Positions 26,094-34,047 of a stretch of 43,970 nt of DNA are shown here, piece after piece. The stretch is from an uncultured SAR116 cluster alpha proteobacterium (GTDB taxonomy: Bacteria > Pseudomonadota > Alphaproteobacteria > Puniceispirillales > Marisalimonadaceae), in assembly GCA_902618025.1 (NCBI GenBank), contig CACMYY010000010.1:1-43970 (forward strand), written 5' to 3'. The notes under the pieces are model-generated. The model was not told the origin of the DNA and ran no database searches. It saw nothing but the letters and a program-made list of their open reading frames with translations. The number at the start of each line of letters is the position of its first letter. Position 1 is the first letter of the stretch. Position numbers and translations under genes: made by a program.

Positions 26094-26847
26094 GATTATC
26101 TAAAGCCTTACTCATAATAATTGCGCTCCAAAGAAGGTATAAAGCAATAATTGTAAGAGTTGCATTTAAAATAAATTTAAAATATTTACTTCCATATTTT
26201 ACTAAAATTTTTTTTCCCAAAATAGTTCCTGCAAATCCACTTATTATCATTAAAAAAATAAGTAAAAAATATTCTGAGTAAGCAAAACCAACAAAACCAA
26301 ATACCACGGCCTTAATCAGATGTTGTATAGACATTAATGCTGAATGTGTTGCTAAATGTCTTACTGGTTCAAGATTTAGTGTTTTCACCATTCCTGCCAC
26401 TAAAGTTCCTGATGCTCCAAAAAACATTGTCATGAACCCTGAAAATGCACCACCTAATGTTATTTGCTTTGAACCAATAATTGGAATTTTGCCATATACT
26501 GACCATAATATAAACAAAGCTATTGATAACTGAAGCAACCAAGCATCTATTTGAATAAAAATAGAACCTCCGATTATAGAGCCAATAATAGTCCCAACAG
26601 TAAATGGAATTAAAGTATCCTTTTTAATGTCTTTGAAAAAAATTATTGTTCTTCCAAGGTTAGAACCTACTTGAACAATCCCGTGTATTGGTAATAACGC
26701 AACAGGTGGAAGTTTTACTGCTAATAATCCCAATAAAATGGCGCCTCCTCCTATCCCAAGAGCTGAAGTAATAAATGAAGTGGTCATACTAGCAAAAATT
26801 AAAAAATACGCTGTCAGGTTCGAGATCGGTTCAGGAAGCTCAAACAT
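26077..26847 (-). CDS. TauE/SafE family anion exporter (putative sulfite exporter)
   Basis: Inner-membrane protein of 256 aa with about eight helices and the duplicated family pattern: TSFITSALGIGGGAILLGLL near residue 24 and GGAFSGFMTMFFGASGTLV in the second half. Members export sulfite, sulfoacetate or other small anions made during sulfonate and organosulfur breakdown; others have unrelated substrates. It follows the ThDP-enzyme gene by 6 bp and so belongs to the same leftward operon. That operon is divergent from a rhodanese. Export of sulfite from C-S bond cleavage is the favoured reading, inferred from context. Confidence 0.85.
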   Translation of the reverse strand: MFELPEPISNLTAYFLIFASMTTSFITSALGIGGGAILLGLLAVKLPPVALLPIHGIVQVGSNLGRTIIFFKDIKKDTLIPFTVGTIIGSIIGGSIFIQIDAWLLQLSIALFILWSVYGKIPIIGSKQITLGGAFSGFMTMFFGASGTLVAGMVKTLNLEPVRHLATHSALMSIQHLIKAVVFGFVGFAYSEYFLLIFLMIISGFAGTILGKKILVKYGSKYFKFILNATLTIIALYLLWSAIIMSKALDNLNLFA

Positions 26848-26853
26848 TTTATT

Positions 26854-28500
26854 TTAAAGAGCATGAGGAGGTGGAGCAAAGTAACGCGGCATTTCTCCTA
26901 CTGATGCTACATTTACCTCTACTAATACTGGACCATTAAAATTTATAGACTCTTTAAGAACCTTTTCTAAATCTTTTGCAAAATCTATTCTCTTATATTT
27001 CATTTTGGCTACTTTTGCTAAATCTTCAAAATTTGGTCCCATTAAATCAGCAAAAAATTTTCTTCCACCGTACATGCTATCTTGTATGTGTTTTATTACA
27101 CCATAACCATTATCATTCATTACCAAAAACACAACATCGCAATTTGTTTCAGAAGCAGTCCACAAATCAGGAAGATTAAGCATAAACCCCCCATCCCCAC
27201 ACATTGCTATTGTTTTTTTTCCTTCAGTGGCAATTGCAGCTCCAATAGCCAAAGCCATTCCAGGTCCAATTGCCGCGCCAACAGGATAAATATTTTCTGT
27301 GGGATCATTTATATACATCATGCGGTTTCCCCACATACTATTTGAAATAGTAACATCTCTAACCCAATTACCATTTTTTGGGAGAACTTGTCTTATTATT
27401 TCTGGAAATTCTTTATATGCACCTAACATATTTTTATAATCCAAATGAATTTGTTTTTTTAAATCACTGACTTCATCTATCCACTTATTCTCTACAGAGA
27501 TTGAGCCAGCTAATCTTCTAGCTAATTCAGCTAGCACCTTTTTAGCATCTCCACAATGAAATTGATTTGTTTTATAAGTTCTATTTTTTGCGTTGGGATC
27601 TATATCAATTTGCACTAAATTTTTTGGCAACTCAAGTGACATATCTCTAGTCTCATGACCTCTTAATCTACTCCCTACTACAATCATTAAATCTAATGTT
27701 TTATAAAATTCCTCTATTAAAGGGACAGCATTAAAGGCTCCTAGACACATATTATTTGTTTCTGGAACAACTCCTCTACCTTGGGTGCTTGTTACTACTG
27801 CAAAACCCATTTTAATGAAAAGATTAATTTCTTTAGTTGCGAACTTAGCTCCATTTCCTACCCATATAATTTTTCTCTTTGAAGATTTTATATTATTTTC
27901 TATTTTATCAAGTGATTTTGTATCACCTAATTCACCAAATATATGAGGTAGATTAATCGTATCCAGTAAATCAGGTCTTTTAATTTTTTTTCTTTGAATA
28001 TCTATTGGTATTTCAATTGAAACGGGTCCTTTTGGAGGTGTAAGAGCAATCTCGCATGCATAGATTAGTTTTTCTAAAGCCTCATCTTCATCATCAATTC
28101 TAATAGCCTTTTTTGAAATTGAATTAAGCATGCCCAATTGATTAGGAACATCATGGACTGTGCCTTGATTTTTATCTAAATTTTCAGTTGCTGTTTGGCC
28201 TGTAAAGTGCAAAACAGACGAACCTGCAAAGCGAGACTCTACAATTGCACCTGCAACATTAGCTGCGCCGGGGCCTGTGCTTGTAAATACAACACCGAGT
28301 CCATTGTGCGCTCTAGCATAACCGTCAGCCATATGGCCAGCTCCCATTTCACCTCTTGCAGGTATCATCCTAATATGATTTCTTCTGCCAATTGCATCTA
28401 GCATTGGTATATTATGTACAGATACTACGCCAAAAACATCCCTCACATCTATTTGATGCAAAAACTCAGAAACCAGGTCTCCCACATTGTAGTCTTTCAT
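26854..28500 (-). CDS. Thiamine-diphosphate-dependent enzyme (acetolactate synthase/decarboxylase family)
   Basis: A 548-aa ThDP enzyme with three domains in the usual order: PYR domain with the catalytic glutamate E51 in IPARGEMGAGHMADGY, a central domain, and a PP domain with the diphosphate motif CGDGGFMLNLPDL ending MNDNGYG. It could be a 2-oxoacid decarboxylase, carboligase or acetyltransferase. It lacks a nearby ilvN, so it is unlikely to be the biosynthetic acetolactate synthase. The sulfur neighbourhood allows a sulfonate-linked substrate, but I could not see specific Xsc or sulfopyruvate decarboxylase marks. The ATG at 28500 is preferred over starts 4 and 10 codons upstream because GGGGGAT precedes it. 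Confidence 0.85.
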   Translation of the reverse strand: MKDYNVGDLVSEFLHQIDVRDVFGVVSVHNIPMLDAIGRRNHIRMIPARGEMGAGHMADGYARAHNGLGVVFTSTGPGAANVAGAIVESRFAGSSVLHFTGQTATENLDKNQGTVHDVPNQLGMLNSISKKAIRIDDEDEALEKLIYACEIALTPPKGPVSIEIPIDIQRKKIKRPDLLDTINLPHIFGELGDTKSLDKIENNIKSSKRKIIWVGNGAKFATKEINLFIKMGFAVVTSTQGRGVVPETNNMCLGAFNAVPLIEEFYKTLDLMIVVGSRLRGHETRDMSLELPKNLVQIDIDPNAKNRTYKTNQFHCGDAKKVLAELARRLAGSISVENKWIDEVSDLKKQIHLDYKNMLGAYKEFPEIIRQVLPKNGNWVRDVTISNSMWGNRMMYINDPTENIYPVGAAIGPGMALAIGAAIATEGKKTIAMCGDGGFMLNLPDLWTASETNCDVVFLVMNDNGYGVIKHIQDSMYGGRKFFADLMGPNFEDLAKVAKMKYKRIDFAKDLEKVLKESINFNGPVLVEVNVASVGEMPRYFAPPPHAL

Positions 28501-28586
28501 TAAATCCCCCATTTTGACTAAGCTTATCAAAAAACTTATATTAATTTTAAAAATTATTAAATTTAAATCAATGATTGTACTTTAAG

Positions 28587-30152
28587 ATGAAAAATTTTGT
28601 AGAAGCAAAAACAGTCAAGAATTGGATTTCTGATGATACGGAAATTGCTTTTATTGATGTAAGAGAGTTGGCTCAACACACTGCAGGCCATCCATTATTT
28701 TCTATTTCTATCCCATTTAGTGAATTTGAAATTAATGTTGAAAAACTAGTGCCTAACAAAAAAGTACGCATGGTGTTATTTGACAATAATAATGGTGTGT
28801 CAGAAATAATTTACAAACAGGCTAAAAATTTAAAATATATAAATATTTTTATTTTAAAAAATGGTATTGATGGCTGGATAAAGTCTAAGTATCATTTGTT
28901 TGATGGAATAAATGTACCAAGTAAAAGTTTTGGTGAATTAATTGAAAAGAAATTTAACACACCATCTATAACTGCATTACAATTATCACAAAAACAAAAA
29001 GAAAAGAAAGACATTATCATATTAGATGGTAGACCGTTTGATGAATATAAAAAGATGAGTATACCTGGCAGTGTTTGTTGCCCAAACGCTGAAATACCCT
29101 ACAGAATTTTTGAATTAATAAAAAGTTCAGATACTGAAATTATAATTAATTGTGCCGGTAGAACAAGATCAATTATAGGTGCTCAAACATTGATAAATTT
29201 TGGTATTAAAAATAAAATTTATGCTCTAGAAAATGGTACGCAAGGATGGTTTTTAAATAATTTTAAGTTAGATCATGGAAAAACAAAATCTTTGGACAAA
29301 ACACCAAAATGTGAAAAAATTGAAGAACTTAGAAACAAGATAGTAAATTTATTAAAAGATAAAGTTGAAATCATTAATTTTAATCAAGCCCAAAAGCTTA
29401 TTAATGATAGGAACATAACTACTTATATTTTTGATGTAAGAACAAACTTAAACCAAAAATATAAATTTTCTAAATTAAGAAACGTACCTGGTGGTCAATT
29501 AGTGCAAGCTACTGATAAATATATTGGTGTATTAAAATCACATGTAATTGTATGTGATGACGGTGATCTAGTAAGAGCTGGTATGACAGCATTATGGTTA
29601 AAAAAAATGAACTATCATTGTTATGTTGTTAATGAAACCCCAAAAAAAATTAAAGATTTAAATCTCAAAAATAAAGTAAACTTTAAAACTATCCCTATAA
29701 ATTTAATTAAGTTAGAAAATTTTAAAAATTTAAAAGATACTCCTATCTTTGATATTCGAAACAGCGTTGATTATTGCAAAAAAAGAATAAAGAAGTCAGT
29801 TTGGACTAATAGATTAATAATAACAAACGAGATGCCTCACTATGTCAAAGCCATCATTTTAGTTACCAATGATTTACCTAAAGCAAGTCTTATTCTAAGT
29901 GATCTTCAAGAAAAAGATCCAAAGTATATGGTTCAAGTATATCATTGGAATGAAACAGAAATTGAACATTATGTAGATTATATTGATACAAGAGAAGTTG
30001 AGTTGGATGAAACATTTATTGATTTTAATTTTCATACACACCTTCGTCATCAAGGAAACAAAGAACACGCCAAAAATTACTTAAAATGGGAAACGGATTT
30101 AATAAAAAAAATGGATGAAGAAGAAAGAGGATTTTTTAGGTCATTGCTCTAA
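28587..30152 (+). CDS. Four-domain rhodanese-like sulfurtransferase with one evident active site
   Basis: A 521-aa protein built from four rhodanese-like domains at about 1-110, 125-235, 260-355 and 365-465, with a charged C-terminal tail. Each repeats the domain's second strand motif (AFIDVRE, IILDGRPFDEY, IFDVRT, IFDIRNSVDY). Only domain 2 has a complete active-site loop, C189-A-G-R-T-R in IINCAGRTRS. Domain 1 has Asp at the site (VLFDNNNG), domain 3 reads VCDDGDLVRA with its Cys two residues out of register, and domain 4 has no Cys. It should transfer sulfane sulfur (thiosulfate, persulfide) to a thiol. The ATG at 28587 is preferred over an upstream TTG; no clear SD is seen. It is divergent from the ThDP gene and overlaps the convergent thiol dioxygenase gene by 17 bp. 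Confidence 0.88.
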   Translation: MKNFVEAKTVKNWISDDTEIAFIDVRELAQHTAGHPLFSISIPFSEFEINVEKLVPNKKVRMVLFDNNNGVSEIIYKQAKNLKYINIFILKNGIDGWIKSKYHLFDGINVPSKSFGELIEKKFNTPSITALQLSQKQKEKKDIIILDGRPFDEYKKMSIPGSVCCPNAEIPYRIFELIKSSDTEIIINCAGRTRSIIGAQTLINFGIKNKIYALENGTQGWFLNNFKLDHGKTKSLDKTPKCEKIEELRNKIVNLLKDKVEIINFNQAQKLINDRNITTYIFDVRTNLNQKYKFSKLRNVPGGQLVQATDKYIGVLKSHVIVCDDGDLVRAGMTALWLKKMNYHCYVVNETPKKIKDLNLKNKVNFKTIPINLIKLENFKNLKDTPIFDIRNSVDYCKKRIKKSVWTNRLIITNEMPHYVKAIILVTNDLPKASLILSDLQEKDPKYMVQVYHWNETEIEHYVDYIDTREVELDETFIDFNFHTHLRHQGNKEHAKNYLKWETDLIKKMDEEERGFFRSLL

Positions 30153-30648
30153 TATTAGATCTTTTAATATTATCCAAGTTAGCTCCTTCAATTCTTAATA
30201 ATCTAACAGGATGCTTTCTAACTGGTGAATGAACGTGCCCTACATCATAAAAATGTACGTCGCCAGCTTTCATAATATAAGTTTTTTTTGGTTTAACATT
30301 TACAACATCATCTAAATTATTTTTTTTAACAATTTCCCAATCAGTCATTTCTGTCTCGCCAGAGGCTTGTCCATAAATAGCCCAGCTTGATCCATGGTCA
30401 TGCGGACTACCTATTGCTTCATTATCATGAACATGACCACAAACACAAAAACCGGTATCTTTATCTTCATATAGTATTTGCCTAGGTAATTCACCACTTG
30501 CTCTATCAGGAAGATTGTCAGTTATAAAATTTTGATCCATGAGAGCTTTTGAAACAAAATAACAAATTTTATCTGAGCCATCTGGCATTTTTTCAGTGTT
30601 AATTATTTCTTTAATATCTTGAACTAAATCATCTAAAGTATATGGCAA
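30136..30648 (-). CDS. Cysteine-dioxygenase-like thiol dioxygenase (cupin)
   Basis: A 170-aa single-domain cupin with the thiol-dioxygenase iron motif SPHDHGSSWAIYGQASGETE. The facial triad would be H83, H85 and H138 or H140 (DVGHVHSP). Family members use non-haem Fe(II) and O2 to turn a thiol (cysteine, 3-mercaptopropionate, cysteamine and others) into its sulfinate. The mammalian Cys crosslink position holds alanine, so no Cys-Tyr cofactor is expected. The start is set by the ribosome site: GGAGG at 30654-30658 lies five bases before a TTG at 30648, so the TTG at 30660 is too early. Last gene of the leftward cluster starting at metY. Whether the substrate is cysteine or a mercapto-acid is open. 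Confidence 0.8.
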   Translation of the reverse strand: MPYTLDDLVQDIKEIINTEKMPDGSDKICYFVSKALMDQNFITDNLPDRASGELPRQILYEDKDTGFCVCGHVHDNEAIGSPHDHGSSWAIYGQASGETEMTDWEIVKKNNLDDVVNVKPKKTYIMKAGDVHFYDVGHVHSPVRKHPVRLLRIEGANLDNIKRSNIRAMT

Positions 30649-30679
30649 TAGTTCCTCCAATATTAGTTAATAAGTATTT

Positions 30680-31597
30680 TTATTTTCCCCAATTTAAGGC
30701 AATTGGATCATATTTCTTAATTAAATTTATTAATCCTACTTTTGTTTGTTCTTCTAAAGGCGGAATGGGATGTCTACAAAAATCTGAATTAATAACCCCA
30801 CCTTCTTTCATAATTACTTTAGTTGCTCTAAACCCACATTGCCTATTTTCAAAATTAATAACAGGTAAGATATTATTATATTTGTCTTCAGATTTATCAA
30901 GTTTTCCTGCTAAATAATCTAAAACAACTGGTTTGATTAAATCTGGTATCATTGCGGAGCTCATATTACCAGTTGCACCAGCTTCCAAATCAGCAAACAA
31001 TGTTATTCCTTCTTCACCATCAAATGGTCCTTCAATAGCATCACCACCTTCAAGAACGAGTTTTCGTAATTTAGAAGCCGCCTGTGCGCACTCAATTTTA
31101 AAACATTTTACTGTTTCTATTTCTCTAGCCATTTTAATTAAAAGGGGCACAGGTAAATCAACTCCTGATAATGGAGCGTCTTGAATCATAATGGTTACCC
31201 CTACTTCACCTATTTTTGCAAATTGTTCAAATGTTTGTTGGGCAGTTCCTCTAATTAAAGCACCATGATATGGGGGCATCATCATAAGCATTTCACCACC
31301 AAGTTCTTTTACTAATTTAGCTCGTGAAAGTGCAATATCTGTTGAGAAATGACTTACTGTTGTAATTACAGGAACTCTGCCAGATACATGTTCAATACAT
31401 AATCTAGTTAAAACCGTTCTTTCATCATCTGATAACAAAAACTGCTCGGAGTAATTAGCTAGTATGCAGATGCCATCAACATTTTGATCCACCATGCAAT
31501 CTAGAACTCTTTTCATACCCTCTATGTCAAGCTCACCATTTTCTTTAAATGGTGTTGGAGCCACTGGCCAGCAACCTTGAAATTTATTATTTGCCAT
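30680..31597 (-). CDS. Dihydrodipicolinate synthase/N-acetylneuraminate lyase family protein, atypical
   Basis: TIM-barrel class I aldolase of 305 aa. The Schiff-base lysine is K167 in CFKIEC. Two hallmarks are changed: the pyruvate-carboxylate loop GTTGE reads ANYSEQ (47-52), and the catalytic-tyrosine motif YNxP reads IQDAP (138-142). Y110 in PPYHG is kept. So it is neither a normal DapA nor a standard sialate lyase. It may act on a 2-oxoacid with a different carboxylate contact or on a non-pyruvate substrate. It lies 31 bp upstream of the thiol dioxygenase gene and has a good GAAGGGG ribosome site. The family is sure, the reaction is not. Confidence 0.88.
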   Translation of the reverse strand: MANNKFQGCWPVAPTPFKENGELDIEGMKRVLDCMVDQNVDGICILANYSEQFLLSDDERTVLTRLCIEHVSGRVPVITTVSHFSTDIALSRAKLVKELGGEMLMMMPPYHGALIRGTAQQTFEQFAKIGEVGVTIMIQDAPLSGVDLPVPLLIKMAREIETVKCFKIECAQAASKLRKLVLEGGDAIEGPFDGEEGITLFADLEAGATGNMSSAMIPDLIKPVVLDYLAGKLDKSEDKYNNILPVINFENRQCGFRATKVIMKEGGVINSDFCRHPIPPLEEQTKVGLINLIKKYDPIALNWGK

Positions 31598-31635
31598 TTT
31601 GACCCCTTCTATATATTTATATTTATTAATAATAA

Positions 31636-33216
31636 TTAAATATTTTTATTTTGCCAAGTATCTATAGTAACCCCTTCTTCTCTAAGCTTGTTTTTTTGAA
31701 TTTTACCTGTTTGTGTTTTTGGAAACTCTTTCATTACCCTTATATATTTGGGTATAGCAAACTTAGCTAAATTTATTTTAGTTTTTTCAATTATTTCATA
31801 AAAATCTACGTTTGTTTTGTTATCAATCATTAAGGCTACCATAACTTCATCTTCCATTCCTTCACCTCCATCTGCTGAAATTGCGTATGCAGCCGCTTCA
31901 GTAATAAATGGAATTTCTAAAAAAGCTTGTTCAACTTCGTATGAGGAAATATTTTCGCCTCTTTTTCTAATGCAGTCCTTAATTCTGTCTACGAATACAA
32001 AATGACCTGACTTTTCTCTAATCCCTGCATCACCAGTGTGAAACCAAAAATTTCTCCAGCTTTCTAGAGTTTTCTCCGGCATTCCTAAATAACCAGACAT
32101 AAACCCATATGGTTGTTTTGGTCTTACAACTATTTCACCAATCAAGCCATCATCAACAGGTGTGTCTTTCTCAGGATCTCTAATTTCAACCTCAAAATAT
32201 TTTTCATATAGTTTTCCACACTTACCATTACCTATTTCATTTTTTAAACCATAAATTGGAATGTTAACTTCTGTCATACCATAAAGTGGTAATACATACT
32301 TAACACCAAATCTATTTCTAAAAATTTTTTCAGGTTCACTTGGCAATGGAGCTGAACCAATTACTTTTAAATTATGATCTTTATCGTATTTAGTAGGTGG
32401 TTGAGCAACAATAAAAGCAGCTATAGCACCTAACATATTAGTATGAGTAATATTATACTTTCTAATATCTTTAAGCCAATTTGATGCTGAGAATCTAGTT
32501 CTAATTACTGCTTTTGCACCAGTCATAATACATGCTAAAAGTTGCATAAATAAGCCATTAGCATGGAATAACGGTAACGAGATATAAAATGTGTGATCAT
32601 CTCGTAAGTTGTAATTTTCAATTGTCCCTATAGCAAAAAGAACACAATGTGCATTTGGCATCATAACTCCTTTAGAAGGCCCTGATGTTCCGCTTGTAAA
32701 CATTGTACAAACGTTATCACTGAACTTTCCTAAAATGATCTCATCTTCATTCAAAAGATTGTTGTTTTTTAAATTTTTACAATTTAAAATTTCAACTTCT
32801 AATTTATGAAGATTTGTCAGAGTTTTTACTTCATGAAAAAATTGATCCTCAACAAGAACAACTTTTGATTTAGATGTCTTAATTTGGTGTAATAATACAT
32901 TGCCTTTTATGGCAGTATTGATAGCTACAAACATAACTCCTATAAAACTGCATGCTATCCAATATAATATGAATTCTTTTGGATCTTCTATTAAAACCGT
33001 TAAATTGTCACTTTCATTTAAACTCAATTCTTTTAAAATTTTAGCTTTTTCTAAAGATTTTTTTTTTAGTTCATGGAAAGTCCATTTTGGACCATTTATA
33101 AATTCAATAATTTCTCTTTTTGGATGCTTCTTACATTGATCTAAAATAATTTCAGAGATTCTCCAATTATCTAGATTTTGAGCGTTATTAAATAGGAAGT
33201 TATTTTTTTTATTCAT
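31636..33216 (-). CDS. AMP-forming acyl-CoA synthetase (CaiC-like)
   Basis: ANL-superfamily acid:CoA ligase of 526 aa. The ATP-binding loop is TSGTSGPSKGVM, the A5 motif YGMTE, the A8 hinge region FVDRIKDCIRKRGENIS, and the C-terminal adenylation lysine lies in TQTGKIQKNKL. The stretch SAPLPSEPEKIF and overall layout recall crotonobetaine/carnitine:CoA ligases. It activates a carboxylic acid as its CoA thioester in the cytoplasm. Between the hydrolase and the DHDPS-family gene in one leftward cluster, its substrate may be the acid imported by tctCBA or a product of thiol oxidation. Confidence 0.88.
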   Translation of the reverse strand: MNKKNNFLFNNAQNLDNWRISEIILDQCKKHPKREIIEFINGPKWTFHELKKKSLEKAKILKELSLNESDNLTVLIEDPKEFILYWIACSFIGVMFVAINTAIKGNVLLHQIKTSKSKVVLVEDQFFHEVKTLTNLHKLEVEILNCKNLKNNNLLNEDEIILGKFSDNVCTMFTSGTSGPSKGVMMPNAHCVLFAIGTIENYNLRDDHTFYISLPLFHANGLFMQLLACIMTGAKAVIRTRFSASNWLKDIRKYNITHTNMLGAIAAFIVAQPPTKYDKDHNLKVIGSAPLPSEPEKIFRNRFGVKYVLPLYGMTEVNIPIYGLKNEIGNGKCGKLYEKYFEVEIRDPEKDTPVDDGLIGEIVVRPKQPYGFMSGYLGMPEKTLESWRNFWFHTGDAGIREKSGHFVFVDRIKDCIRKRGENISSYEVEQAFLEIPFITEAAAYAISADGGEGMEDEVMVALMIDNKTNVDFYEIIEKTKINLAKFAIPKYIRVMKEFPKTQTGKIQKNKLREEGVTIDTWQNKNI

Positions 33217-33242
33217 TGAATTTATTAAATCCCAATTTGAAA

Positions 33243-34040
33243 TTATTCTAATTTTGAAAGAAAAGAGTTTATTATTGAGTTTAATTCCAAAGGTCTTTCA
33301 GATGGAATAAAATGGCCACAATCAAGAATGTGAGTTTCACAATTTTCCATTAGTTCTACGAATTTTAATCCTGATTTTAAAGGTGTCATTTGATCATTTT
33401 TTGCCAAAACAGCCAATGTTGGAACTTTGATTTTTTTTGTAGCATCTTTACCGTCCGAGTAATCGTTGCAAGAATTTAAGTCACAATTTAAAGCTGTTGG
33501 TTGATTCATGCACATTATATTATTACCTTCTCCATAATGAGAGTGTCCTGGCCATTTGTTAATTGACATATCTCCATCAATACCATGTCCCCAAATAACC
33601 ATCATTTGCGAAGCTTTTTGTGGGTTTTCTTTTGAAAGATCTAATAAGAACTGGTTAACTGGAATTTCATTTGATCCCGCAACAAATATTATAGCTTCCA
33701 GAGGATACTTGAAAATCTTATTCAATTCTAAAGCAACCAAACATCCTTGAGAGTGGCCTGTAATAATCACATTTTTGAGTTTTAGTTCAACTAATAGATC
33801 ATTTATCCATTCTGCATTTTCTTTTATTGATTTGCAGGGATTGCCATCAGAAAATCCATGGGCTGGCATATCAGGGACAACTACAGAATACCCTTTATAA
33901 GCAAAAAAACGAGCCTGTTGAATAAAGCTCAAATGATTTTGACCTGCCCCGTGTAAAAAACAAAAAGTCTTTTTAGTATTATCTAAACTTTTACCACCTG
34001 TACCTATATAGGTCTTAGCACCTTTGAAATTAATGATCAT
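33243..34040 (-). CDS. Alpha/beta-fold hydrolase
   Basis: A 265-aa cytoplasmic hydrolase. The oxyanion-hole motif is FLHGAGQNH, the nucleophile S97 sits in the elbow GHSQG, the acid is the Asp of AKNDQMTP and the histidine is in DCGHFIPSE. A complete catalytic triad suggests an active esterase, thioesterase or C-C hydrolase. It starts 7 bp after the metY stop and ends 26 bp before the CoA ligase start, so it is part of that operon. Thioester hydrolysis would fit next to a CoA ligase, but this is not shown by the sequence. Confidence 0.85.
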   Translation of the reverse strand: MIINFKGAKTYIGTGGKSLDNTKKTFCFLHGAGQNHLSFIQQARFFAYKGYSVVVPDMPAHGFSDGNPCKSIKENAEWINDLLVELKLKNVIITGHSQGCLVALELNKIFKYPLEAIIFVAGSNEIPVNQFLLDLSKENPQKASQMMVIWGHGIDGDMSINKWPGHSHYGEGNNIMCMNQPTALNCDLNSCNDYSDGKDATKKIKVPTLAVLAKNDQMTPLKSGLKFVELMENCETHILDCGHFIPSERPLELNSIINSFLSKLE

Positions 34041-34047
34041 GATATAC

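Noticed and set aside
26854-28500. Calling the ThDP enzyme sulfoacetaldehyde acetyltransferase (Xsc) or acetolactate synthase
   Set aside because: Context with TauE suggests Xsc, but no Xsc-specific motif was recognised; no ilvN or ilvC neighbour supports IlvB.
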